Origin: Stercorarius parasiticus
Taxonomy: Eukaryota > Chordata > Aves > Charadriiformes > Stercorariidae
Assembly (NCBI GenBank): GCA_013396915.1
Contig: VWZL01000041.1
Span: forward strand, 62,001-126,000
DNA length: 64,000 nucleotides
Reading direction: 5' to 3'
Position numbers and translations under genes: made by a program. Of this stretch, positions 34,956 to 48,574 are shown one piece after another. A model generated the notes under the pieces. That model did not search any database, was not told the origin of the DNA, and saw nothing but the letters and a program-made list of their open reading frames with translations. Within the stretch, counting starts at the first letter, position 1; every line of letters begins with the position of its first letter.

Positions 34956-37900
34956 ATTTTTCTCAAATGGCCCTTGTTTAAATGTTAAGAGGCCGTTTTC
35001 ATATTAGTGTGTTTATATTTTCAACATATGTTTATTTTTCTACAAAACACTCCAAATGACCTGGCAAAAGAAGTGGCAGCTTTTATAAATAAAGCCATTA
35101 CTGTAATTATTCTGATTTTTAACTTACAGTGTATTTTTATGTGACTCGAGAGATGCAAACAGAAAAAAATTCCACGCCACACTTAATCAAATAAGTATTA
35201 CTTTGTTTAACTGTATTATCAGCAACAAAGTCTGTTCTTGGCTCACTGCAAGCTGACTTTTATATTTAACACCAGAGACTTTCAAAATTTCAGCCTGCTT
35301 TTTTCAGGTAACTGCACTCAAACATCCTGGCTTTCATTAAGAATATAGTAAGTAATTCTTTTTTCGAGTTGAACTTAGGTGATTTTAATTACAGAAGGTT
35401 TTACTGAGAAGATAGCTCCTTCATGATTTGGATCCAGATTGCTAATTGTAATTTCCATGACTTCTATAAAATACTTCCCTTTCCCTAGATCCTTTATGTA
35501 GTATTGTGTTCACCTCCCACCTCAGGCTGTTCTGGTACAGCAAACAATCTTTGCAGTGCTGTGTTTCGAATGCATTTCCCCTTCTATCCAAGGCACAGTA
35601 GATCCACCCTTATTTTTGCAATGGAGTTCAATGAGTGAAGAGCTAATTGAGCTTCTAAGTTTATGAACAATAATAATGAATACAATGAAGCAAAATTCCT
35701 TTTGGGCTCTTATTTTAGCGTTCTCTTGCTACTGCTGGAAGAATGTGCAATGATACAGCAGTGGGTGCTATACACTCTGCAATTCATTTCAGCAGTACAG
35801 CTTCTCAGAGCAGCCACACACTTTGTTTTAATAGTGAAATAGAGAAATGCATAGCTAGGAAAAAGCATTCAAATAAACGCAGCCCATTCATGTGATGTAG
35901 ATTTTGTAATGAACATTGTATTTTGTATCCATCAGATTTATGTTCAAGAAAGCCCAGTGTTATACTATATATAAGAACTACCTTTCAGTTGTGTCTTAGT
36001 GTAGAGCACTTACCACTCAAGTATAAAAGTGCTTTCTGTTGGCCTTTTGCTCTCACATCCTTTGATGGCTTTTGCATCCCTATGGGACTAATAAGGCTCT
36101 TGCAATGATGTGTCAAAAACCAGCAGAGAGGAAATCAACATAAACATTTGATATACATTGTGGTTATCCTGCTGCGTGACTTTGAATCCTCAATTGTTCT
36201 TCTGCTGGTGGCCCAATCTGCCACCAGCACCTTCTTTCTGTACCATTCTTGTCCCTTTTATTCATTGTCCTCAATTTTTCCATGTCTGGTAGGAAATAGT
36301 AGACATTTCTTTGGCACCGCATCTAGCTGTATCTTTCACAGGACTCAGTATATGCAAACTCACTCCTCTACTTATTACCTGAGGCTTTCTCATTTGGACT
36401 TAGAGGTTTTTACATTAGTGAAAGACCCACTTCTTTGCTCTCTCCATTCAGGTTTTCTCCTATAGACTTGACTTAGGGTCCTAATGTTGGCACGCTTAAC
36501 ACAAAAATTCTTGTGAATGGGAGATCCATAAGAATGTTATTAAGATATCATAACTCAAGAAAACCGTGGCCCCCACTGAAAACTGTACTATTACATGCCA
36601 CCTGTAGGAGAAAAGATGGAAATTTTCGTAGTTTCACACATGGTCTCACAATATTACAGGTTTAGGTGTTGAAGAGTATTGGGTTTTATGTTAAATTTTG
36701 TGCATAGCCTATTTTTATTTGTTCTGTTTTGGCTTATTTGTCTAAGAAAGATTTTTGTGGCCTAAACCTTTCACAGTAATTTGTGTAAGACATTTGAGGA
36801 GGGAAAGAGGTGGTGGCAGTTAGACTTTTGGGACTATTCTATAAAAAGACATAATGCTTAAAGGGAGATTAATTATGGCTATTCTGATACAGCTGAGCAC
36901 AGTTTTCCACTCCGTGAGGGAGAGCTGGGCACATCTGAGACTTTCTTAAGAGCAGGGCCGAAATAAAGTCTCTTATTGAACTGGAACTAGAACTGGGATT
37001 GTTCTGCAAACAGCCAAAGAAACTATAGGTGCTGGTAAGCCAGTGGGAAAATAATCAGGGACAGTATGCCACTGTAGCTCCAACCCCATAAATTATTTTA
37101 CAGTGGCAGGAGGTCTGTGTGAGTGTTTGTATTTGCTGTCTGACATGCTTCTATTTCATTTTTATGATGTGTGATAGATGGCATGTTTTTATTAAGCAGA
37201 GAGCTTTCAGGACAGCTTCCCTCTAGATAAGGAATTGGTAAGCCAGGGAGCAGCAGCCGTCCCTTGTGAGCTGCAGCCGGGAGGGCTTGGGGTGAAAGAC
37301 TCCAGCATGTATTTTCAAGGACTGATTGAATCTGGTTGATGCAGGGGAAAATGAGGAATTTGGAAGAAACAGCAGGGCCCTATAGTCCTTAAGCAACATC
37401 TGAACAGTCAGACTTGAAAAAGTTCCTGCATTGAAACTGGTAAGTCTCTTACCAGTGTGAGCTGCAGAGGTATGTCCTACCAGTCCTCTTTTTCCTGCTA
37501 CACACCATGTTTTTTGCAAGAAGGAAAACCGAAGCCCATTTTGGAGCATGCCAGCCAATTCCACAGCCAGGGATCAATATCACACACATATCCATTTATC
37601 CTGGTCTAGCCTTGGATCATACAATAGCTACCAAAACCAAGCCCTTCTCATACTGTCGGTAGGCTTCCTATGTCAAAGAGCCACTCACAGCCTTGGCAGT
37701 GCTTTGGCCCAGCTGTGAGCAAGGTCTGTCCGAGCAGCTCTGTGGTCCCAGTAGCTCATAGTCTTGAGCCCAACTGGGTCTACTTGTTCCCCAGCCTCCC
37801 ACAGGGTCCCCAAAGCATAATTCTGTCATGAAGGGCTACAGGTCTTTTTACAGGCCTTTCTAAATCAGCTGTAAAATTGTCTACAAAATATGTTCAACAT

Positions 37901-38746
37901 ATTTTACATAATAAAAAGAATCACTCATTTCTTGAGGAAAAAACTGAAATTGAAATTTTTTATCTACTAAAACAGGAATATGTCCAATTATATGCCCAAT
38001 CTATGCACTTGTATGTTGTAGGGAAAAAAACAGAACAGAAATCTCTGAATTGCTGTGCAAGAGAAATATCCAATAAAGAGCTCAGTTATTGAAACAACAC
38101 ATTCTTTTAGAAGTGTAATAATTAGATGACCAAACTATATTAGATAAACAATAAGGTCTCAGGAAAAAATTTAACTGCATAGGAAATTACAGTTTCTCTT
38201 TTATAGTCACTGTATATGCTGAGTATTCATAGCTTATTCTGTAAGACATGAATCAATAAATGACAGGCTTTAAAATAGGTTTTTAATTAATGTTTTGTAT
38301 TTAAACACAAAATAACATGAACATTGAATTTTTTAGATTTACAGGGATGCTATTACAACTGACAGATGTGAAATTTAACACAGACAAACCACCTCCTGCA
38401 ATGATTGCATTTCATTTTATGGCATTCACCTGATAGTTTGCAATCCTCAGTTTGGACTTCTTTCAGCAATGTTAAAACCCAGCTCCTGAGCCTGAGTGCC
38501 CAAAAAACCCACACATGGGAACTCACACTCGTGATCTTTCAGAGCTCATTTCCCACTCCCTCACTGTAAACCCTTAGGGTTTGAAAATGAAACAACTCTC
38601 AAACCTTAAAAGTGAAATTCACTTCACCTGCATGAAATCATAGTAATCAGTTTTTTTATGGGTGAAATATGGCAAGGGAGAGGGAAGAAAAATTTACACT
38701 ACAGAAGTGCGGGGTCAAGTCAGGAGGTCCTACACAGCCCTTCTCT

Positions 38747-38762
38747 CTCCCTCCCTCCCTCC
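38747..38762. repeat. (CTCC)4 simple repeat
   Basis: Four exact CTCC units within a pyrimidine-rich stretch starting at about 38741. Confidence 0.85.
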
Positions 38763-40260
38763 CTTGCAGCTGCTCCTTTTACTGGCCTATTGACAGTATC
38801 AGCAGCTGCAGTTCTTCAACAAGCACGAAAAGCCGGGGCTCTGGGAGCTGCAGACAGCCTGCAACCAGGAGCTCTTTCTCCAACCCACTGTGGCCTCTGC
38901 TGTCCCCCTGAGGTCCCATCTATCCATCCTTACCTTGAGACTTGCTTGGTATTACCTGCCTGATTAATTGAACCCTTCAGGTCTTAATATCTGTAGTAAG
39001 AACTTTCCCAATGAATGTGAGATTTAAACTCAAGGTTGATCCCTTAAAACAAGTAAGATCATATGAACTGGCAAAATGACAGTAACTGTGGAAAATCTGG
39101 GACTGGTGCTTGACAAAATTGTTGAGATTCACCAGCAATGGTAAAGGCAAACCCAGATTGTCTGAAGTAGCCTCCAATAAACTGTATTAACACAGAGCTC
39201 CTGCAGCAGTAGGGTAAAATCTGGGCATTAACAGTACGTATGCCAGAGGAGCTATCAGAAATTAACTCAAAGAAGTAGAGGTTGGTCTATGGGTATTAAA
39301 AATGTCATGTATTTATAGGAAAGTATGATTAGATGAAACTGACTTGCCATTGCCACAAGAGGCATTGCAAACACTGTAATTAAAACACAGAGATACTTTT
39401 TATCCATCTGCAAATGCATGGCTTTCAAACAAGGCACAGACTTCTGAGAGCTGTCAGAGGTATAAATGCTATCTCTGCTATGGGACAGAAATTGCAGGAA
39501 AGCCAAGCAAAACCCATAGATTATATGTGCATGAATCTGATTTTAGAGCACTCCCTAGATGAGACAGTGTTAGGTAAGATTTGCAAAGGCTACAACTGAT
39601 GGTGAAACCCTACAGAAAGAAATTCAGAACATTAGGATGGGGAGCATTGTACTGGATTGTCAGTCTAGTTTAGCTGGATGGTGGCTCCTGAACTGCTGTA
39701 GAAAACTGTGCTATGAGGAATATGTGAATGTAATCAGGGGATGAAACAAGCTAGAAGTGATGTTTTATGATTGCCTCAGATGAACAGTGACATTAGGGAA
39801 GCAGTGGTAAACATACGCCAAAATTCAGGCCAATGTTCACAATGTGGTACAGGAAAATTGGCCCCTGGGAACAAAGTAACTGTAGATTTGTGTATGTTGG
39901 CTGGAAAAAAAGTCCCTTAAACTTTTCCTAGACTACTAGTCTTGCTTCTCTTAGTTGGCCTTGCCTGAAGAAACTACAGGTGACTGTACGTACCCAGTTT
40001 GGTTTTGCTACGTGTGTTTTAGTTGACCTGGAAGTATTTGAAAGCAGCTATAGGGCACAGGATGTGATTTTAAATGCTTCATAAAGAAACAGGCTTTTAG
40101 ATACATATTCTCATTTCCATGACCACCATGACAGGTTCTTGGGGATACTATGTCTGAATTATAAAATGTCCTATAAAACAGTTGTAGAGTCAGACCGTGA
40201 TCATTGTTTAGTCCTCTGAAGACGCAGAAAAGCGTGAAGGCTGGTTCCGTGGACGCCACC

Positions 40261-40389
40261 ATGCGGGAGATGTTTCCGTCTAATCACCAGCATTGGTTTT
40301 TAGAAGTTTTGGTCTGGACAATACACTTCCCAGGCCAGGAAATGGTATTGCTGGTGGTCCTTCTGGTTGTGCAAGGGAGTCACAGCTAA
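40261..40389 (+). other. Small open frame with strong Kozak context, coding status unknown
   Basis: The ATG at 40261 is preceded by GACGCCACC, an almost perfect vertebrate initiation context, although the base after ATG is C and not G. It opens a frame of 42 codons that starts MREMFPSNHQHWF and ends in a hydrophobic run (MVLLVVLLVVQG) before the stop. That could make a tail-anchored or secreted micropeptide. I see no promoter, splice site or poly(A) signal that belongs to it, and chance is the default explanation. Confidence 0.15.
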
Positions 40390-43266
40390 AAGATGAGGAG
40401 AACAGTGTCATCTCTAAAGCCACAACCGTGCTTATCCTGGCACTGCCTGGAGTAAGAGCTGAGACTCTGACATAGCGGTATTTCAGAAAGTGTGCTTTGT
40501 TAGTCCACGTTCATACTGACTTTTAACTGATATCCTGGGAAAACTACCAAATGAAGCAATGGCTTCAAAGTCTCAGGGGACTAATATCAAGTGTTGGATT
40601 TAGATTTTAGTTTTCTGAATTTATATCTTTCTTCCAAGTCTTGTTTCCTTCTGTCATTTTTAACAAGCACTTAGACCCTGTGACAAAATCCCCAGTGCCC
40701 AAATTTCAGTTCCACACAGGGTTAGCAGCTAACCTGGACACTTACATGACTTGCAATAATTTGGAGAACTGTTGGTGTATTTCCAGTAACTAAAGAGTAC
40801 ATTGCAGAATTCCGCAACTGATGGTGCTTATCATCAACTTGCAGTAAAGATTTAAGTAAGAAAAAGTTAATAGTATCAGAGAGGAATTAACTGAAACTTT
40901 TGCACCGAAAATATATTCTTTAACAAGCAAAATAGAAATATGGCTATCTGTGCAGGTAAAGGAGAGGTTCCAAATCATTTGTAAAAATACCTTGCATGCT
41001 AAAAAATCAATAAAGTCAATAGCTTTTTTGTATTTTATGAGATTTAAACTAAAGTTTTCCCACCTGCAGGCTATGAAAGAAATGACTTTATAAAACTAGA
41101 GTACTGCTGCGTACTCCAGGCATTACCAGTACCCTCAGTACTAATTATTCAGTCTTGGACCAAAGGCTCAGCAGTTACACATTTCTCGGTTCTTCCCTGA
41201 CAATAGTGTTGCAGAGAGAGTGCAGGGGACCTGCCTCATGGCTGTGCTGTTCTTGTCACCTGTACCTTATTAGAGGAAAAAGGCTGCAGCACTAGATGCC
41301 AATATTTTAAGGAATGTAACAGACCTTTCCATCCACAGGAGTATTTCCTGCTCTGCTTTCTCTGATACAGCCTGTGGTTCAGAGAGAGTCCTGGGTAAAG
41401 ACTGCATTTGTAGTATTTTCTAGCTGTATTCACAGTGTTTAAACTTCAATATCTACCCTCCAAACTAGCTGGAGCAGCTGATGGTCAGTCCACATATCAG
41501 TGCTTAGATCTTTTCACAGATGAAGTTTCATATGGTTGGATTTTTAGTTATGGTAGGGTGGACTTTCTTCCAATTTTTGTGTATTAATTACACTTCCATG
41601 TCAAAGACATTGCTGTTTTCCCAGTAACTTGTTTTCTGCTTAGTCTTGCTGCATACTTGGAAAATTAAGAGGAAGACGTTGTAACACCGTTGGCCCCAAA
41701 TACAGTAGTCTTGTTTTCAGCTGTCTTCATAAGTACATACCCACTCTGGTGGCTGCTGGTATCTCCAGAGGATCACAACTTGCCAATAATCACACACTGG
41801 AGTGTTTTTCCCTACAGAGCCTTATTGAAGGTTTTAAACCCTGGGCGGGGTGCCTGCGTGGCCCTGTACCCCTTTCCTTGCCCCACCTGGCACCCTTCAC
41901 CCCAGGCATGCCTGTCGTGCTGCAGAGTGTGGTTGCCAATGCATCTTTACCTCAATGCACAGCCAGAGGGGTGAGGCGGGTGCCCTCGACAGCGCTGCTG
42001 CGCATGTCTCCATGGGGGCACTCGGGGCTGCAGGCTGTCCCAGCAGGTCTGCCAGCTTGGATCACAGGCTGGCCTGACTGCTCAGGGCTCTCTTGAACAC
42101 AGACTCTGTATGGGGGTGTGTGAATGCCTTCGATTAGTTGCTTTTCGGGAAAAAGGTGGTGGTTCTTTTTTCCTAATAGTGCTTTTGCAAGATTTAAGTA
42201 ACCGTGAAATAGTCATTTATATGATCCCTGTCTATAAAAGATGTTATCTATCTGCCTGCTGAGTGTCCCTCCCCTGTTTGCTAATGGGAGTCAAGTCCTT
42301 CAATTCATGGTGCTAGATTTACTGTAATTAATTATATCTCTGTTCCAGTGCTGTCTTCATAATGGGTAATAATTGTATGCTCTGTACAGATCGATGTTCC
42401 TATGGTACTGTCACAGGTGTGCCTGGGCTGGGATATGAGTAAGCTCGTAGAGGTGACTGAAGACTGAAGCTTCAGCTTTATATTGTAGCAAGGAATTGGA
42501 TGACTACTATTTATTTCTTTTTTAGGAACTTAACTCTTTTTTGTAAGTTTTTCATAGGCTAAGAAACACAAATTTCCACAAAAGAATTCATTTCACACGT
42601 GACACATTGCTGTATGAAGTACACGATGCTTACACTCAGTAGATATTCTACAAGATTTTTTTCCGAAGCAGTTACCATTAGAGGTGTTCAGGGCATAATA
42701 CTGGTTGATTTTGTTCCCTGCTTTGTTTTTCAGGAGGACGAGCATGAACTGAATTTCTGTACCACTAAAACCTGTAGGTTTAATATCCAGATATGTAAGT
42801 ATTTAGGACAGTTGCAAAAGCTGTATCTAAACATGTTTCTTAAGATACCATAACTGTATAACAATTATCTCCTGTTACTGTTAAAGAAAAATATCAGCAT
42901 GGCATGCTCCAAAGCACATGGATGACAGACGCTTTGTCCCCTGATCGGCAAGTTAAACCCTCCCTGGAGCTATGTAGAGCTGTTGATCAGACTCTGCCAG
43001 AGCAAGGCATGGCTGTGCCCACGACTGGACCTGTGTAAGTGAGCAGGCTGTGTTACAGACCTGACTCTGCAATACACTGTTCACGTGTGTATGCTGCGCA
43101 TCATACGTTTTACAGCACATGTAACTTGCTTTCTGGTGAGCAGGTCCCGTTAGGCCTAAAGATCCCTTGGTCTTTTTCCTAGTTTGGTTGCTAGTCTAGT
43201 AGATCAGCTTATATGTCACTTAAGTTCTTTCTTCATTTCTTTGATTATAGATCAGGGACCTCAATC

Positions 43267-43401
43267 CTGACTTCTTGACAACTGCTGTTAAAAAGTACTA
43301 CACAGTACTAGGTGTTCATCTAATTAACATGGGGTATGACATCTGACTTCTTGAAATCTACCAGTGAAAAGTATTACACAAAACTGGGTGCTCATATTTA
43401 T
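43267..43401. repeat. Diverged tandem duplication, 76-bp period
   Basis: Two copies begin with the same 12-mer CTGACTTCTTGA at 43267 and 43343. They continue in register with AAAAAGTACTACACAGTACTAGGTG versus GAAAAGTATTACACAAAACTGGGTG and then TTCATC versus CTCATA. Identity is roughly 70-75 % by eye over 55-60 bp. Only two units are visible. It is noncoding. Confidence 0.8.
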
Positions 43402-46400
43402 TCAATTTGTACAAATAAAAATAACTATTTGTATTCTATGGCTTACAATGCTTCCCACCCTGGTGGAACTTTAGTGTTATTAAAAAAACACTGCAAATAT
43501 ATTTCAAGGGGTTTTTTTTCCCCTTAACCTGAACCATACTTGATGAAATGGAGATATTTCTGGACTAAATCTTGTATACCAAAGAGAAGTCTGGAAAACA
43601 GTTGTTAACATTTTACAACTGAGTTATGAACTCTTGAAAATATGAGCTTTCCCTCAAGTTTGGCAGGAGACCATACCCTCTTACTAATCTGGCTTGCAGG
43701 TGATGCTGGGTTTATTAAGCTCAAACAGTGTATTTTTTGAGTTTTGAGTAGTGCAATGCCTGTGTCTGTTGCCCTGTAGCTCTATTTCTCAAGATTTATT
43801 TATTCAGAGATTTTCAGTTTCAAAAATGTAATGTAACTTACATTTTTAAACTTGCTAAAAGTAGAATTTCAACATGGTATTTAGGGGAGAAAATAACATC
43901 TTAAAGGAGCTCTGTGTGAGACTTAAAAGTTTAAATTTGTTTAGCCTCTCAAGGGACACTGCAGCAGGCTTGTATATTTGCCAAATGTATTTCTACGTGA
44001 GAGGCTACTGTTGCATCTTTTCTCTCCTTGTGTTCTGGGGGGACTGGGCCTGAGCCTGCTACAGTACGGAAACTGAACATTTTTGATACGGTATTGTCCA
44101 ATATCTAATGACATTTTCAACCTGTTCCATATGGACATAACCTAAGTTGTTCGGATATACATTTTCCTGTTGGCCAAGAGTCATTAGCAAGAAGTAAATC
44201 ACAAAACTTCTCCTTTGGGAAGCATAAAATCTGTGGAGGGCTTCAGAGAGATCAAAAATGGGATTTTTCCAAGTCTCGTATCAGAACACTTGGGAAATAC
44301 TTGGATTAAAAATGTGCTTAAGTGATGTAGGCACCGAGGAACCAGGCCAGCGTGAAGTCTCTTAAGTCTCCAACGGTGATTCATGCAGTGTTCAAGCTGT
44401 ACTTTGGAGCCCTGTGGCCCCTCTAGCAGGCTTATGGGTGAAAGCTGCTAGAGAAAATAGTGAAACAAACAGTGAAGAGCCAGCAGTGAAATGTAACATA
44501 TTAATGAAATTAATTAAATGTAACATAATATTATGTATTTCTTTTTTAAGAAGTACAGAGGTTGGCTAATTTTTCTTGGTATTCATATGGCATTGATTAA
44601 CTCAAAGAATGATGTGCAAGGGGAACACACTCTGAAGAACACACTAGGAAAATTTTGTTTCAAACTACCCTGTCGGTACCGTTTCTCCTCATGTTACTAT
44701 TCTATTTTTTTCAGGGGTTTTTTTTTTCCAGTTTTTGTTTTATTTGGGAATTTTTCCTCATTTCAATAAGCTGTTTAAGCTCTATGGCAACTGGAGAGGT
44801 AGTGAAATGATGAATTTATAAGAAAATCAGGTAATCAAGAGGAGAGAATAATTTTAAGCCAAGCTGTTTATCAATCTCTGCAGAGCATGATTTAACCTTA
44901 CTTAACATTTAACAAGAGCTTAATTTACATAAAAATGATGCAATTAAGGTGCCAGAGCTCCTAATAAAAATCCCTGAGGCTTTCTGCAAGTCTTGCAGCA
45001 ATATCAAAGAATAATAATTCCAAATTTCTTGATCTTTCTAAGGCAAACATTTGGACTCTGCAGGAAAAATTGAAAACTTGTTTAGAACAAAATACCTCAC
45101 TTCATTGAAAACAGTTTCTGTGAAAGTTTTATGTTTCCTTTTAAAAATATAAAAGCTTCCATTAAAAGTGTGTAAAGTAAAAGTGCAATTTATCCAGTTT
45201 TCTGCAAGTCCATCTAGAAGAAGAATCTGACATACTCAGTAAAACCACTGTATTTCTTAAGTTGAATTAAACATCAAAGATTAAACACACATACACAGAA
45301 ATAATGAGGGTTTATACGGAGGTACGTAAATGAAGGAGAGGTGAAAGGGCACAGAGGATTTCATGGTGGAGATGGTTCAAATGTAGGGAGAGCCGCTCCG
45401 GTGAGGACTCAGTGCCCACCCACGCCACGCACCAGGTGTGTTTAGCATCCTGGTGGATGATTGGCATTACTGCTCCTACTCCTCCATGAGGACAGACTGT
45501 CATTTAGATAGGCCTGTGTAATGGACTCTCATAGAGAAATGAAAAGGTAAAACAGGTTTTGGACAGTAGAATATAAAGTAGAAGAGCTCTAAGTACGTAG
45601 AGCATCATACATATTTTCTCTGCCTTGAACTGGAATAAGGCATACAAATGAACACTTGCATCTTTTCTTTTGGTGCAACCTTTCACAAGCTCCTTAGGGC
45701 ACAGAATGTCGTTGATTTCCCCACACAAAACTTCAATGATAGTCTTAAACAGCAAATAAGCTTAAAGAACTGTACACACATTGGCAGATAATTAAGTACT
45801 GATCCGCTTTTTAAAATAGTACATCATTTCTCTATGAACTGTTCTATTTTAGAAACCATTACGGATAGGGCTATTTTTCTAACAATGAGCTTACTGCAAG
45901 ATACAATCACACTAACAAAACATACATGTCAGAAGTACATCTACACATTACTTATGTTGAAAAAGCCCAATAACAGCATACTGATCATGTAGGTCTCAAT
46001 CTCAAAATAGCCTAATAGCCCCGCTTTAATACACACACTAAATATTTCAGGGAAACAAAGCTATGAAGGCTGATAAACTTGGAGGGTGGGGTGAAAGGGC
46101 AAAGATGCCCGACTCTCTGAAACATACTGTACTAGTCTCAAAAACATAATGTAAGTAGTTTGTGTGGTGCTGTGGGGTTTTTTTGTTATTTTGAGCTGGA
46201 TTGCTGTGTTTCCCCCTCTTTCTACAGTTTACTTTGTACTAACAAAATAGTTTTGTGATCCCCTTATGCAGATCCATCACTATCACAGTGAAATGCACTC
46301 CAAAATGAAAGGTAGGAAATTAGTTTGAAGTGGTTTTCTGTGACAAGCTAATGTTCAACACACGAAGATGATTTGCAGTTTTTCCAAATGTCCCCGGCAG

Positions 46401-48574
46401 AACAGTATTTCATAAAAAGGAGCTGTTACTTTCAGGCAAATGTCAAGGTACGTCTGCAGACCAAAAGAAATAATCTCTGTCTTGGTGAGAAGTAGGTCTT
46501 AGTAAAGCCCCCCTGAGGGCAGCTGACTCCCTTCTCTACAGTTCAGGCAGTGGTAGCCATAAGGCTACCCTTGGGCACTGAGTCAATAGCCACTGGATAC
46601 ATTCTCCCGCAGTACAATTGCAGTGATTAAACTTTTTTTCCCTGTCAATGAGAGGCAAAGAAAAGGAGACTGTAAACAGCTGGAAATTTCCTTAATCCCA
46701 TTAAGTGAAACTCCCGCCTTTAGTCAAAAACAATCACATCCCAAGTGGGATTTTGTGATGTGAAGCATCTCAAAGCTTGTTTGTGGATTTTCTTCCCAAT
46801 CCCTTCCCACAAAACAAAGCCGAGGATCCACGCACAGAGGCAGGCAGGACAGTGGCTGCCCAGCCAGCTGGACAGGAGGCATGGCAGGAAGTCCAGTAAA
46901 TGCTTCTAAAGTGAGTTAAGGTATGTTCCTGAAACAGTGATCTCCCCTTTTCATTCAGAAATCCTCCCAGGATAAGCTTTGCTGACTTGAGGGGGAAAAA
47001 AAAGGAAAACTTTTTCTTTCTGTAAATACTTAAGCAGAAGGGAAATTTCACAGGGGAAAATGATCGTCATAATAGTCATAAATCTTTAAGGAGCTTACTA
47101 ATACAAAGCGTCTGGAGTTAAAGGATCTTTTAATATCACCTTAGAGAAACTAGAGGTCCCAATCCTCAGCCTTCCTGCTCTTCAAGCTACCTTCCCTCTG
47201 ACACTGAGAGAAAAATGTGGGAATTATTACCTCCTTGCATCATTGCAAAGAGAAACTACCCCATGACATTCACATGTCTGGCCACACAAGCACAAAACAG
47301 TCCTGTAAGTGGTCTCTGAGTGCGTATAAATCCTGTGAGCCCATGTTCTATCAGCACAGGCTATACATATCATATCTTTCCAGCCACCTCTGTTCTCACT
47401 ATTGGCTGGCGGATGGTATAAACCACCCTCTCCATTTTCAACAGGAATTAATTTTTTTTAAAGGTCTGGCAAATAATGGCGCTTAGTTTAAAAGTTAGAA
47501 ATTAAATTGGAAATAGCATAAATGAGTGAAATTAACACTTACTTTGGTTTGCTTTTCTTCTCTCCTTTCCGCCCACTTTGGTCATCGGAAGCTTTGCATT
47601 GGGACTGAATTACCTAGAAGTACATTACTGGTCCTGTCAAGATGTCCAGACTGGGTAAGGATGACCAGTATCTTTTTCACCTTGTGGAATGACAGTTTGC
47701 TGCTGCCTGCAATGTCTCCTTGACAAGAATAGAAAGGACAGCTGCAAAGCCTCCTTTTACACTGAAATGTCATCAGCCTGACTACTGGGGAAAAAAAATC
47801 AAGTAAATTAGGCTCAAGTCTTTCCCAAATGCCAAGTCCCACTCCTCTGATAGGCTCTAGGTTGGCAAGATTCATATATATTCATACAAAATTGTGTAAA
47901 GAATCCTCTAAAACTGTTCATAAAGTGAGAGATCCCAGGCCTTTTGATGATGTTGAAGGAAACACTCATGAAGTTGGGGTCCGCCAGTAAGAGCAAAAAA
48001 AGTTTTAAATATTCAGAAGTGATGGACAGTGCTGCAGCTGAATGTCACAGATCTCATGGGCTGCAAAAGGCAATTATAATTTCTCTCTTGTGTTATCAAG
48101 GTGCCTAGGGACACCCAGACAAACCATTCCTATTTGCTGTAGTAGATATTTATCAGAGGACAGTCTTGGTTCTAGGGCATTATCAGGTCTGAGAGGAGAC
48201 AGTTGTTCCTTTGGGTTGGTCTGATCTTCTGCTCCAGCCAGATCTTTGGTCATGTCTGCAAAACAGTGCTTCTGCTGCGGCAGAGAGGGCTGAGGACACT
48301 CAGGCTGCCTCTCCAGTCTTTCATTCCAGAGACAAGAGCTGATACTGGCTTTTATGAGCAATGCAGTAATTCCATACATCTGGAAGAAGCAAACTCGTAC
48401 CTCTATGTCGCATCGTATCCATGGAAATGGTGTTTGTGGAGGAGAGTCTGTTCTGCTCCTGACTTGCTCCAAATAACATGATTCTCTGTTGAAATTAAAG
48501 ATATGTCAGATACAGTTCAAAGGCCTGTCCAAGGTCTGGCTCTAGTATTTTTTTTAATAATTCGTATGCTCGAA
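43402..48574. other. Intergenic, no gene recognised
   Basis: AT-rich sequence with frames no longer than 132 codons (48074-48472 on -, partly open also on +). No motif or exon structure recognised. At 44489-44525 a 12-base string AAATGTAACATA is repeated once, 27 bp apart, in an AT-rich setting. Confidence 0.55.

Larger units (their letters stand above)
31299..43266. other. Intergenic, no gene recognised
   Basis: About 12 kb without a convincing exon. The longest frames are 144 codons on - (34418-34852), 132 or fewer elsewhere, and 126-129 codons on + (31858-32338, two overlapping frames), and none has a motif that I recognise. A small GC-rich patch lies at about 41.83-42.09 kb with roughly ten CpGs. 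Simple repeats are listed separately. A 42-codon frame at 40261-40389 starts in a strong Kozak context and is treated in the findings. Confidence 0.55.

Noticed and set aside
36950..37000. AAATAAAGTCTCTTATTG as an LTR or gene 3' end
   Set aside because: An isolated hexamer in noncoding sequence with no upstream exon and no LTR structure.
45312..45503. 63-codon minus-strand frame with His/Cys residues, considered as a transposase remnant
   Set aside because: No recognisable transposase motif, terminal repeats or target duplication.
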